Shown: positions 35,168-43,572 of the stretch, piece after piece
Layout of the letters: every line of letters begins with the position of its first letter
How positions within the stretch are numbered: the first letter of the stretch is position 1
Assembly: GCA_965228615.1 (NCBI GenBank)
Contig: CBDDHT010000003.1
Location: 496,001 to 560,000 of the forward strand
Reading direction: 5' to 3'
Source of the DNA: CBDDHT01 sp965228615
Lineage (GTDB): Bacteria > Pseudomonadota > Alphaproteobacteria > Rhizobiales > Methyloligellaceae
Length of the DNA: 64,000 bases
Notes under the pieces: model-generated
Database searches by the model: none
What the model saw: the letters and a program-made list of their open reading frames with translations, nothing else
Told to the model about the DNA's origin: nothing
Program-made: the position numbers and the translations under genes

Positions 35168-36694
35168 ATGGTCGAAATTGCCGGTCTGCTCTGGGAAGGC
35201 TTCGCCATCGCATTCCAACCGCTGAACCTTGGATTGATTATCCTCGGTTGCACGGTCGGCCTCTTTATCGGCGCGATGCCGGGCCTTGGCTCTGTGAACG
35301 GCGTGGCCATCTTACTCCCCTTGACCTTTCTTGTTCCGCCGACCGGCGCCATCATCTTTCTGGCGGCTCTCTACTATGGCGCCATGTATGGCGGCGCGAT
35401 CTCATCGGTGATGCTGGGTATTCCGGGCGCATCGACGGCCGTCGCAACGACGTTCGATGGACGCCCGCTTGCAAAACAGGGCCTGGCCGACAAAGCCCTG
35501 ACGGCGGCAGCCGTCGCATCCTTTGTCGGTGGCACGATTTCGGTCATCCTCTTTACGCTCTTCGCGCCGCCTCTCGCCCATGTGGCGCTTGTGTTCGGCG
35601 CACCGGAAGAATTCGCGCTGATGATGCTGGCCTTCGCGACCTTCGTCGGCCTCGGCGGCGACGACATTGCCAAGACCATCTTTTCGATTTGTATCGGGCT
35701 GGTGCTGAGCGCCGTCGGCATGGACATCATGACCGGCGAACCGCGTCTCATCTTCGGCGGCATCACCGGCTTCTTCCACGGCATCAACTTCCTTGTGCTC
35801 GCCATCGGCATTTACGGCATTGGCGAGATGCTGTGGACGGTCGAGGAGAACCGGAAGGCCGGCGGCAAGTCGATGATGTCCGAGGCGACCGTCTCCTGGG
35901 CCCGGACCAGAGCCAATCTGAAAGAGCTGGTGAGCACCTGGAAGACCCTCGTCATGGGCTCGTTCCTCGGATACTTCGTCGGCATCCTTCCGGCGGCAGG
36001 TGCAACGCCCGGATCGCTGATGGCCTATGGCGTCGCCAAGCAGATCTCCAAAGAACCGGAGAAGTTCGGCAAAGGCGCGGTCGAGGGTGTCTGCGCACCC
36101 GAGTCGGCGAACAATGCAGCGAGCACCGGATCCATGCTGCCCATGCTGACCCTCGGCATTCCCGGCTCGCCGACCACGGCAATCCTGCTCGGAGGCATGG
36201 TGATCTGGGGGCTGGAGCCCGGCCCGCAACTCTTCGTCGAGCAACAGGAATTCGTCTGGGGTCTGATCGCAAGTCTCTACGCCGCCAACCTGTTTGCCGT
36301 GATCATAAACATCGCCTTTATTCCGGCCTTCATCTGGGTTCTCAAATTGCCTTTCACGCTGCTGGCACCGCTCATCTTCGTGCTTTGCCTCATCGGCGGA
36401 TATGCGCCGACACAGGACATGCACGATGTCTGGCTGATGCTCATCTTCGGCATCGTCGGCTACCTGATGCGCAAGCTCGACTATCCTCTTGCACCGGCGG
36501 TGCTCGCCATCGTGCTCGGGCCGCTCGCGGAACCGGCTCTGCGCCAATCCTTGCTGATCAGCAATGGCGAATTCTCGATCTTCTTCACACGACCATGGTC
36601 GGGACCGATCATGGTCGCCGCCATCATTCTGCTTTGCCTTCCATTGCTACGACCGGCTATGCGCCTGATCCGTTCGCGACGGGGCACGGCATAA
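35168..36694 (+). CDS. TTT-family large membrane subunit (TctA), system 1
   Basis: A 508-residue polytopic protein with the TctA signatures GAMPGLGSVNGVAILLPLTF near the N-terminus and GILPAAGATPGSLMAYG with ESANNAAS in the middle. It is the sodium- or proton-driven transport channel of the TTT system. It is 103 bases downstream of tctB, with no gene between. Confidence 0.92.
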   Translation: MVEIAGLLWEGFAIAFQPLNLGLIILGCTVGLFIGAMPGLGSVNGVAILLPLTFLVPPTGAIIFLAALYYGAMYGGAISSVMLGIPGASTAVATTFDGRPLAKQGLADKALTAAAVASFVGGTISVILFTLFAPPLAHVALVFGAPEEFALMMLAFATFVGLGGDDIAKTIFSICIGLVLSAVGMDIMTGEPRLIFGGITGFFHGINFLVLAIGIYGIGEMLWTVEENRKAGGKSMMSEATVSWARTRANLKELVSTWKTLVMGSFLGYFVGILPAAGATPGSLMAYGVAKQISKEPEKFGKGAVEGVCAPESANNAASTGSMLPMLTLGIPGSPTTAILLGGMVIWGLEPGPQLFVEQQEFVWGLIASLYAANLFAVIINIAFIPAFIWVLKLPFTLLAPLIFVLCLIGGYAPTQDMHDVWLMLIFGIVGYLMRKLDYPLAPAVLAIVLGPLAEPALRQSLLISNGEFSIFFTRPWSGPIMVAAIILLCLPLLRPAMRLIRSRRGTA

Positions 36695-36772
36695 TGATTG
36701 CGGCAAAGCGCGCGCCGGCTGCGACGTCGGCGACAGGCAATCCCGGTTGCGAAACGACGTGCTCGTGGTGTA

Positions 36773-36790
36773 TGGTATACCAGTATACCA
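36773..36790. promoter_or_regulatory. GntR-type operator 3, before gntR
   Basis: TGGTATACCAGTATACCA has 8-base inverted arms around CA. An overlapping 17-base match with the spacing of operators 1 and 2 runs from 36766 to 36782 (TGGTGTA...TATACCA). The site is about 50 bases upstream of the gntR start, suited to autoregulation and control of the following ThDP and Frc genes. Confidence 0.65.
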
Positions 36791-36837
36791 CGCGCCCCGG
36801 ATCGACCCGTTCCATGCGCGACATCTAAGGGTTTTCC

Positions 36838-37524
36838 ATGGCTGATCTTGAGCTCGAAATTGCGCCGATCGACGAGGCTTTCAGCCTCAAGACGCGCATC
36901 TACGAGTCGCTGAAAACGGCGATCACATCCATGAATATCTATGCCGAAGACGCCGAGCTCCGGCTGGACGAGCGAAGGCTTTCCGAGCAGTTCGGCATCA
37001 GCCGCACGCCTCTCCGCGAGGCTCTGGCGCGGCTCGACCAGGAAGGTCTGGTGCGTATCGTGCCACGGCGCGGCATCTACATTGTGCGCAAGTCGAAGGC
37101 CGAAATCCTGGAGATGATCACCGTCTGGGCAGCGCTGGAGAGCATGGCCGCGCGGCTGATCACCAAATATGCCGACGACGAGGAGATCGCCACCCTCAGA
37201 GACATGGTCGAAACCTTCGAGGCCCAGGGCATCCATGACCAAATGGACGAATATTCCGACGCGAATATTCGCTTCCACCAAGCCATTATCGCCATGAGCA
37301 AGTGCCAGCTCATCGCCGACATCACGAACGGTCTCTTCATGCATGTGAAGGCCATCCGCCAACGCACGATTTTCGAACAGGACCGGGCCAAGCGCTCCAT
37401 CGTCGATCATCTCGGCATCATCGATGCGCTGGAGAAACGGGACACGGATCTCGCCGAACGGCTTGTGCGCGAACACACCATCAAGCTCCGCGATCATGTC
37501 GCCGAGCATGTCGATCTGGATTGA
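36838..37524 (+). CDS. GntR-family regulator, FCD (FadR-like) subfamily
   Basis: 228 residues. A winged helix at about 14-82 (DERRLSEQFGISRTPLREALARLDQEGLV) is followed by an all-helical FCD ligand-binding domain, where D138, H142, H192 and H214 or nearby residues could coordinate metal and carboxylate. FCD regulators usually sense organic acids and repress catabolic genes by binding TGGT...ACCA-type palindromes. It is flanked by TTT genes upstream and the ThDP/Frc genes 39 bases downstream. Confidence 0.9.
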   Translation: MADLELEIAPIDEAFSLKTRIYESLKTAITSMNIYAEDAELRLDERRLSEQFGISRTPLREALARLDQEGLVRIVPRRGIYIVRKSKAEILEMITVWAALESMAARLITKYADDEEIATLRDMVETFEAQGIHDQMDEYSDANIRFHQAIIAMSKCQLIADITNGLFMHVKAIRQRTIFEQDRAKRSIVDHLGIIDALEKRDTDLAERLVREHTIKLRDHVAEHVDLD

Positions 37525-37563
37525 ACCCAACGTACAGCGGCAACGCACAACAAGGAGGGACGT

Positions 37564-39291
37564 ATGTCGACCACAGCAACCGACACTCTTAGACAAAAGA
37601 GCACGGACGACGACGTCATTTCCGGCGGCCATCTGGTCGCGAAGGCCCTGAAGAACGAAGGCGTCGATACGATCTTCACACTCTGCGGCGGGCATATCAT
37701 CGACATCTACGACGGCTGCGTCGACGAAGACATCCGCATCATCGACGTCCGCCACGAGCAGACCGCCGCCCACGCGGCCGACGGCTATGCACGTCAGACC
37801 GGCAAACTCGGCTGCGTGGTCACGACAGCGGGGCCCGGTTGCACGAATGCGGTGACGGGTGTCGCCACCGCCTTCCGCTCCGAAAGCCCGGTTCTCCACA
37901 TTGGCGGACAAGGCGCTCTGACCCAGCACAAAATGGGCTCGCTGCAGGACCTGCCCCATGTGGACATGATGTCGCCGATCACAAAATTCGCTGCCGGTGT
38001 CCGCTCGACGGAACGCATCGCGGATATGGTCTCCATGGCCGCGCGCGAATGTTTCGCCGGCGCCTATGGCCCCTCCTATCTCGAAATCCCGCGCGACGTT
38101 CTCGACAACGAAGTCGACCTCGACAAATGCACGATCCCTCAGCCGGGTGCCTATCGGTCTTCGGTCAAGTCCATCGGCGACCCGGCCGACATCGAGAAAC
38201 TGGCCGATCTGCTGGTCGATGCCGAACGCCCCGCGATCCTGCTCGGATCGCAGGTCTTTATGGGGCGCGGCCATGAAGCCGCCCTCGATCTGGTTCGCAG
38301 CCTCGACATCCCGGCCTACTTCAACGGCGCCGGACGCGGCCTTCTTCCTCCCGGCGACCCACACTATTTCAACCGCACCCGCCGCACCGCCTTCGACAAG
38401 GCAGATGTCATCATCATCGTCGGCACGCCCTTCGACTTTCGCATGGGCTATGGCAAGCGGCTCCGGTCCGATGCAACGGTCGTGCAGATCGACATGGACT
38501 ACCGCACCGTCGGCAAGAACCGGGATGTCTCTCTCGGCCTCGTCGGCGATCCGGGTGCCATCCTTGCTGCCGTCAAACAGGCCACGACAGGCCGGATCGA
38601 CAATGGCAAGGGGCAATCCCGCAAGGACTGGATGGCGGAGTTGCGCGCCGAGGAGATTAGCCGCACGGACAAGCTCATGCCGCTGTTCCTGTCGGACCAA
38701 TCGCCGATCCATCCCTATCGCGTTGCGTGGGAAATCAACGAGTTCCTCACCGAAGACACGATTTATATCGGCGATGGCGGCGACGTGGTGACCATCTCGG
38801 CACAAGCCGTGCAGCCACGCGGCCCCGGCAACTGGATGGATCCGGGAGCACTCGGAAGCCTTGGCGTCGGCACCGGCTTCGCCATGGCGGCCAAGCTCGC
38901 GCACCCGAACAAAGAGGTGCTGTGCTACTATGGCGACGGCTCGTTTGGCATGACCGCATTCGATATGGAAACCGCCAACCGGTTCGGCGCACCCTATCTC
39001 GCGGTTATCGGCAACAACTCCGCCATGAACCAGATCCGCTACGGTCAGATCTCGAAGTATGGCGAGCAACGCGGCAGCGTCGGCAATCTGCTTGGCGATG
39101 TGCCTTTCGGCCAGTTCGCCGAGATGCTCGGCGGCTATGGCGAAGAGGTTCGCGACCCGAACGAGATCCAGCCGGCGCTTCGCCGTGCCCGTGAAGCCAT
39201 TCAGCGCGACGGCCGCTCGGCGGTGGTAAACATCTGGGTGGACCCGAAGGAATATGCACCGGGCACCAAAGCCCAGACCATGTACAAGTAG
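37564..39291 (+). CDS. ThDP-dependent lyase/decarboxylase, acetolactate-synthase-like, paired with Frc
   Basis: 575 residues with AAGGAGGG before the ATG. The N-terminal pyrimidine domain has the catalytic Glu in RHEQTAAHAADG; the C-terminal domain has the ThDP motif GDGSFG with N...NN near 470. It lacks the RLNW segment and the nearby residues typical of oxalyl-CoA decarboxylase. Instead it has FDFRMGYG and resembles the IlvG/IlvB-like branch that includes 2-hydroxyacyl-CoA lyases. Candidate reactions are decarboxylation of oxalyl-CoA or cleavage of a 2-hydroxyacyl-CoA to formyl-CoA plus an aldehyde. Amino-acid biosynthesis is unlikely, as no IlvN-like subunit or other ilv gene is nearby. 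Confidence 0.8.
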   Translation: MSTTATDTLRQKSTDDDVISGGHLVAKALKNEGVDTIFTLCGGHIIDIYDGCVDEDIRIIDVRHEQTAAHAADGYARQTGKLGCVVTTAGPGCTNAVTGVATAFRSESPVLHIGGQGALTQHKMGSLQDLPHVDMMSPITKFAAGVRSTERIADMVSMAARECFAGAYGPSYLEIPRDVLDNEVDLDKCTIPQPGAYRSSVKSIGDPADIEKLADLLVDAERPAILLGSQVFMGRGHEAALDLVRSLDIPAYFNGAGRGLLPPGDPHYFNRTRRTAFDKADVIIIVGTPFDFRMGYGKRLRSDATVVQIDMDYRTVGKNRDVSLGLVGDPGAILAAVKQATTGRIDNGKGQSRKDWMAELRAEEISRTDKLMPLFLSDQSPIHPYRVAWEINEFLTEDTIYIGDGGDVVTISAQAVQPRGPGNWMDPGALGSLGVGTGFAMAAKLAHPNKEVLCYYGDGSFGMTAFDMETANRFGAPYLAVIGNNSAMNQIRYGQISKYGEQRGSVGNLLGDVPFGQFAEMLGGYGEEVRDPNEIQPALRRAREAIQRDGRSAVVNIWVDPKEYAPGTKAQTMYK

Positions 39292-39354
39292 AAGACTGGG
39301 TACGGATAGACAGCCGATTGACGGAAGACCCGACGGCCTGAAGGAAATTGAGAA

Positions 39355-40638
39355 ATGGAAGCACTTAAAGGCGTAAAAATCCTGGATATGACCCACGTTC
39401 AATCCGGCCCGACCTGCACCCAGTTGCTGGCCTGGTTCGGCGCCGACGTGATCAAGGTAGAGCGCCCGGGCGTCGGCGACATCACGCGCGGCCAGCTGCG
39501 AGATGTGGAAGGGGCAGACAGTCTCTATTTCACCATGTTGAACTCCAACAAACGCTCGATCACGCTCAACACCAAGAGCGAGGAAGGCAAGGAGATCTTC
39601 GCCAAGCTCATCAAAGAGTGTGATGTCATGGTGGAGAATTTCGCACCCGGCGCCATCGACCGCATGGGCTTTCCCTGGGAGACGATCCAGGAGCTGAATC
39701 CACGCATGATCTATGCCTCGGTTAAAGGCTTCGGACCCGGGCCGTACGAAGACTGCAAGGTCTATGAGAATGTGGCCCAGTGTGCCGGCGGCTCCGCCTC
39801 GACCACGGGCTTTCTCGACGGCCCGCCGCTGGTCACCGGCGCGCAGATCGGCGATTCCGGCACCGGGCTCCATCTGGCGCTCGGCATCGTGACGGCGCTT
39901 TATCAACGTGAGCAGACCGGACGCGGACAGCGCGTGCTTGCCGCAATGCAGGACGGCGTGCTCAATCTCGCCCGCGTCAAGCTGCGCGACCAGCAGCGCC
40001 TGAAACACGGTCCGCTGAAGGAATACAGCCAGTATGGCCGCGGCATCGAATTCGGCGAGGCCACGCCCCGCGCGGGCAACGATTCTGGTGGCGGTCAACC
40101 GGGCTGGATTCTCAAATGCAAAGGCTGGGAGACGGATCCGGACGCCTATATTTATTTCATCACTCAGGCGCCCGTATGGAAGAACATCTGCGACGTGATC
40201 GGCAAGCCTGAGTGGAAGGAAGACCCGGACTACGCCACGGCGCCTGCCCGTCTCGACAAGCTGTCGCAGATCTTCGACACGATCGAGGAGTGGACCAAGA
40301 CCAAGGACAAGTTCGAGGTCATGGCAATCTGCAATCCCCTGAACATTCCCTGTGGGCCGATCCTTTCTATGAAGGAATTGGCCGAGGAGCAGTCGCTTCG
40401 CGAAACCGGCACCATCGTCGAAGTCGATCATCCGACGCGCGGTGCGTATCTCACAGTCGGCAACCCGATCAAGCTGTCGGACTCGCCGGCGGACGTGAAG
40501 CGGTCTCCGCTGCTGGGCGAGCATACAGATGAAATCTTGCGCGATGTTCTCGGGCTTTCGGATGCCGAGATCAGCGACGCGAAGTCGTCGGGTGCTGTCG
40601 GCGACGAGCCGCCGGCCGCCAGCGTCGCCGCACAGTAG
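39355..40638 (+). CDS. frc: formyl-CoA:oxalate CoA-transferase, class III
   Basis: 427 residues, the length of characterised Frc proteins. It keeps the Frc start (VQSGPTCTQLLAWFGADVIK), the substrate-pocket tyrosine in YFTMLNSNKRS, the VYENVAQ tyrosine, the catalytic Asp in GDSGTGLHL and the mobile glycine loop SGGGQPGW. These are the features of oxalate-specific Frc/YfdW rather than of CaiB or racemases of the same family. It moves CoA from formyl-CoA to oxalate (or a similar acid), releasing formate. It lies 63 bases after the ThDP gene, and a formate dehydrogenase is encoded in the divergent operon. Confidence 0.9.
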   Translation: MEALKGVKILDMTHVQSGPTCTQLLAWFGADVIKVERPGVGDITRGQLRDVEGADSLYFTMLNSNKRSITLNTKSEEGKEIFAKLIKECDVMVENFAPGAIDRMGFPWETIQELNPRMIYASVKGFGPGPYEDCKVYENVAQCAGGSASTTGFLDGPPLVTGAQIGDSGTGLHLALGIVTALYQREQTGRGQRVLAAMQDGVLNLARVKLRDQQRLKHGPLKEYSQYGRGIEFGEATPRAGNDSGGGQPGWILKCKGWETDPDAYIYFITQAPVWKNICDVIGKPEWKEDPDYATAPARLDKLSQIFDTIEEWTKTKDKFEVMAICNPLNIPCGPILSMKELAEEQSLRETGTIVEVDHPTRGAYLTVGNPIKLSDSPADVKRSPLLGEHTDEILRDVLGLSDAEISDAKSSGAVGDEPPAASVAAQ

Positions 40639-40669
40639 CGCGACACGCCCACAGAAACACATGATCGAC

Positions 40670-40750
40670 GTCCCGGACCTGATCCGGGACCCAAGGCGAT
40701 GAAACTCAGAGTGAGCCAATAGCCCTGGGCCCCGGATCAAGTCCGGGGCG
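40670..40750. repeat. inverted-repeat element A
   Basis: The left arm (40670-40695, core CCCGGACCTGATCCGGG) pairs with the right arm (40723-40750, core CCCCGGATCAAGTCCGGGG) with few mismatches across a spacer of about 27 bases. Each arm is itself near-palindromic. It follows the frc stop and could also serve as a terminator. Confidence 0.75.
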
Positions 40751-40812
40751 TTTCTTGTGGATCTGGTTTTTATATTTAAGCCGCCTCTCAATTCATTTTC
40801 TCAAGTTTCAAA

Positions 40813-40902
40813 ATTCGTCATCCCAGCGACGGCTGGGATCCAGGTTTACTCCCCCCATTCGTCGTTGTCGCACTGGATTCCAGCCTTCGCTGGAATGACG
40901 AG
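40813..40902. repeat. inverted-repeat element B
   Basis: The left arm 40813-40843 (core GTCATCCCAGCGACGGC) and right arm 40873-40902 (core GCCTTCGCTGGAATGAC) are imperfect inverted copies across a 29-base spacer. The CATTCCAGCGAAGGCTGG motif is of a kind widely dispersed in bacterial genomes as a REP-like unit. Confidence 0.75.
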
Positions 40903-41167
40903 TTGGGCCCTTTGCATGGGGTTGTTCCTCATATTTGCCGTATCCCCCCTCTTTCGGGGGGCGAATTTCATTGCTGCGAGTCTCGCGGAGTCGCATGCAG
41001 CAGGCAATGCACTTGAGGTTCAGCTGATCTTCCGGAAAACTATCCCGAACGGTCGGAGAACTGTGTTGCGCGACTAAGCGAAGATTGATTTTCCTGAGTT
41101 TCCGATTCAAACTGCCGTCTATTGCAGTGACAGTTTATCAATACTGAGCAGATAACGGATATCTTAC

Positions 41168-41833
41168 ATGGCACGTCTTGCTCGCGTCGTCGTTCCCGGC
41201 CTCCCTCACCTCGTTACCCAACGTGGAAACCGCGGGGAGCCGACCTTCTTTGAAGACGGCGACTATACCCTCTATCTGGATCTACTTGCCGAGAGCAGCG
41301 CGCGTGCCCGAACCAAGGTCTGGGCCTACTGCCTCATGCCGAACCATGTCCACATGATCGTGGTGCCCTCCACCGAGGACGGTTTGCGTCAGACCTTTGC
41401 CGATCTGCATCGACGCTATACGAGTTTCATAAACACGCGCGCGCGAACGACCGGACATCTTTGGCGGGGCCGGTACGGCTCGGTCGTCATGGATGAGATG
41501 CATCTTTTGACAGCGGTTCGCTATGTGACGCTCAATCCGGTCCGGGCATGCCTGGCGAAGCGAGCAAGGGACTGGAAATGGTCCAGCGCAAGGGCTCATT
41601 TCAAAGGCAGGGACGACACCGTAGTGACGGTCAAGCCCGTGCTTGAGCGCGTCGGCAAGTTTGGCCAGTTCCTTCGCACACGTGGCGATGACGATGTCGA
41701 CTATGCAGCGTTGAGGCGGGCTGAGACGATTGGCCGGCCGATCGGCGATCCCAAATGGCTGAAGAAGCTGGAGGCCAAGACGGGTCGAACGCTTGCCCCA
41801 CAAAAGAGAGGCCCGAAGCCGAAGAACAAGTGA
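41168..41833 (+). CDS. REP-associated tyrosine transposase (RAYT, Y1_Tnp domain)
   Basis: 221 residues. The HUH motif of the Y1 transposase family appears as PNHVHMIV (about 56-63), preceded by TQRGNRGEPTFFEDGDY and followed by TGHLWRGRYGS. The catalytic tyrosine is probably in the AVRYVTLNPVRA helix. RAYTs are single-copy, domesticated relatives of IS200/IS605 transposases that act on REP palindromes. Two inverted-repeat elements lie directly upstream. The C-terminal 40 residues are basic. No terminal inverted repeats or target duplication mark it as an insertion sequence. Confidence 0.88.
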   Translation: MARLARVVVPGLPHLVTQRGNRGEPTFFEDGDYTLYLDLLAESSARARTKVWAYCLMPNHVHMIVVPSTEDGLRQTFADLHRRYTSFINTRARTTGHLWRGRYGSVVMDEMHLLTAVRYVTLNPVRACLAKRARDWKWSSARAHFKGRDDTVVTVKPVLERVGKFGQFLRTRGDDDVDYAALRRAETIGRPIGDPKWLKKLEAKTGRTLAPQKRGPKPKNK

Positions 41834-42713
41834 ATACTCTGAAAATTGCCAAATTCGAATCTCGATATCTGCCCGGCCGGCAATCCTCGATCCGCAAATC
41901 TGTGTTGGCAATGTCATACTGGTTGCAGATGGAGACGTCGGGCAAACGATCGTGAACCGTTGTTCCGTGATGGCTCCGATTTGCCCATGCGCTGAGGTGG
42001 CAGAAACGAATGATGGTCGCGATGTCAGGCATCTCGGGACGACGACAAGACCGGCCCGCCGTGCGATGAAGGGTCCAGGGGGCTTGCGAGCACAGCCGGC
42101 TCCAAAACAACGGCACAACCAAGACCGCATCTCACCCAGAGCCGCCACGGCTTGATAGGGGCCGGAATGAAGAGAAAGAACGGAGTACCTTGTACTCACA
42201 TCATTGGGCTGTTGAGAATCAGTTCATGCAACGGCGCGAGTGCCCGTGGTCTCAAAACTGCCACTAAAGCCCAATTTCACAGCTCTACTGCCACTCAACT
42301 TTAGTCTACAGGCAGATTAACCTTCAGAACTCTTGAATGAGTGAAGATCAATGCACAAATGCTATCTATGGTTGTTGTGACTAAGTTCTAATCGCCCCAC
42401 GGGCCCATAAATGTCCGTCGAAAACCCATTGGAGAAGTCATTACTAACCATTACGCACAAAGCAATGAACGGGAAGGTTTACTACGACGATTGTTCCTGT
42501 TACATGCCAAGCCTAATGTGGGCGATGCGCCCCGTTTGGCTTAACGATTGCGGAGACTGTCACCGAGGGATGCGTATTTCCGTCACATCCATTCCGTAAT
42601 TGATTTGTGTTTTCAACAGTTCAACCATCACCAACGTTTGACAATCACCACGCTGCTTCTCATACAGAAGCAAATCTTAAGTCCTATGAGTTGGAAATCT
42701 GGAGAGAAATATC
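41834..42713. other. 880-base interval without a convincing gene, upstream of mucR
   Basis: The open frames here are short and lack ribosome binding sites or recognisable sequence. From about 42180 on, the DNA is clearly richer in A and T than the genome around it. MucR-type regulators bind AT-rich DNA and often repress their own gene, so the right part is a plausible autoregulatory region. Confidence 0.5.
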
Positions 42714-43124
42714 ATGACAGACGCACCTGAACAGTCTCATCTTACGGAGCTAACCGCCGATATCGTATCGGCCTATGTTTCCAAGAATACGATTGTTCCC
42801 GCTGAGCTGCCGAATCTGATTGCAGAGGTCAGCGATGCGCTGTCCAAGGCAGCAGCCAAAGAACATCAGCCCCCGAAGGAAGATCTGAAGCCGGCCGTTT
42901 CAATCAAGAAGTCTGTCACGCCGGACTACATCATCTGCCTGGAAGACGGCATGAAGTTCAAGAGCCTCAAGCGGCACCTGCGCTCGCACTACGACATGTC
43001 TCCGGACGAGTACCGGGCCAAGTGGGGCCTGCCGCATGACTATCCGATGGTCAGTCCGGCCTATGCGGAAGCACGCTCGAAACTCGCAAAGAAAATCGGA
43101 CTGGGCCGCAAAGCCAAGCGCTAG
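42714..43124 (+). CDS. MucR/Ros-family zinc-finger regulator
   Basis: 136 residues, the usual family length. The Ros-type finger is CLEDGMKFKSLKRHLRSHY: Cys, Asp and two His in the pattern of proteins that use Asp for the second Cys. The flanking MSPDEYRAKWGLPHDYPMVSPAYAE segment is diagnostic. A GGAGAG site precedes the ATG. MucR proteins are nucleoid-associated global regulators of surface polysaccharide, motility and cell cycle in alphaproteobacteria. It stands alone here. Confidence 0.93.
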   Translation: MTDAPEQSHLTELTADIVSAYVSKNTIVPAELPNLIAEVSDALSKAAAKEHQPPKEDLKPAVSIKKSVTPDYIICLEDGMKFKSLKRHLRSHYDMSPDEYRAKWGLPHDYPMVSPAYAEARSKLAKKIGLGRKAKR

Positions 43125-43177
43125 GTCCTGTCGCTCGGTTGACCTCTCTTATCCAAGGTCCCGACAGTTGGCATAAG

Positions 43178-43218
43178 CGCCGGGGAGAGCGTCTCATTGA
43201 GACGCAAACTTCCCGGCG
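43178..43218 (+). terminator. hairpin downstream of mucR
   Basis: CGCCGGG (43178-43184) pairs with CCCGGCG (43212-43218), and GCGTCTC (43189-43195) pairs with GAGACGC (43199-43205) around ATT. It starts 54 bases after the mucR stop. There is no T-run, so termination is inferred. Confidence 0.5.
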
Positions 43219-43320
43219 GCCATCCTCTTCCTAAACACATTGATCGTCCGGTTGTCACCTCACAGTGACAGTGGCGTGCCGCCTCACATTTGTGATCCAA
43301 TCGGAACACCGCACCCCCCT

Positions 43321-43572
43321 TCACACTATCCTCAGGGAAAGGGCTGTTTCTCTAGCCTTCTTCCGCAGCCCTGGTCTCCGCCGTGCGAATGGCGACTCTG
43401 CCCTCACCGTCCTTTGCACGGATCTTGTAAGGCGTGCATTTGAAGACCGCCTGTCCAGACGCTGGATCGTTGCCTTGGCCTTCTCCGGGTCCGCGTCGCC
43501 CGAACCGTATGCCGCATCGCCGCTCTGATCGGCCAAATCTGCTTCGATACCTGTCTCATTGTCCGGCGTCAT
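43321..43572 (-). CDS. possible small hypothetical protein
   Basis: An 83-residue frame starting MTPDNETGIEADLADQSGD, acidic in its first 30 residues and strongly basic afterwards. A GAGAGAAG lies 3 bases before the ATG. I recognise no family. It could be a remnant or a chance frame in this gene-poor region. Confidence 0.25.
   Translation of the reverse strand: MTPDNETGIEADLADQSGDAAYGSGDADPEKAKATIQRLDRRSSNARLTRSVQRTVRAESPFARRRPGLRKKARETALSLRIV

Larger units (their letters stand above)
40639..41167. other. gene-free interval carrying two long inverted repeats before the RAYT gene
   Basis: The 529 bases between frc and the RAYT gene contain no supportable coding region. They contain two different inverted-repeat elements (40670-40750 and 40813-40902), then about 265 bases without recognisable features up to the RAYT start. 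Confidence 0.7.

Noticed and set aside
35248..36828. A 526-codon plus-strand frame overlapping tctA
   Set aside because: It is Arg/His/Cys-rich out-of-frame sequence of tctA, which has clear TTT motifs in the other frame.
37564..39291. Naming the ThDP enzyme oxc because frc is next to it
   Set aside because: Key Oxc-type segments are missing; the neighbour alone does not justify the name.
36481..40791. A 1436-codon open frame on the minus strand
   Set aside because: It lies antisense to tctA, gntR, the ThDP gene and frc, all of which have recognisable domains and ribosome binding sites. The long frame is a by-product of GC-rich codon use.
40670..40902. CRISPR array
   Set aside because: Two different inverted pairs without regular direct repeats and spacers, and no cas genes.
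41282..42199. A 305-codon minus-strand frame across the RAYT gene
   Set aside because: It overlaps the RAYT gene, which has the HUH motif, and reads as low-information sequence.
42411..42599. Small plus-strand ORF before mucR
   Set aside because: No ribosome binding site and no recognisable sequence; it lies in the AT-rich control region.
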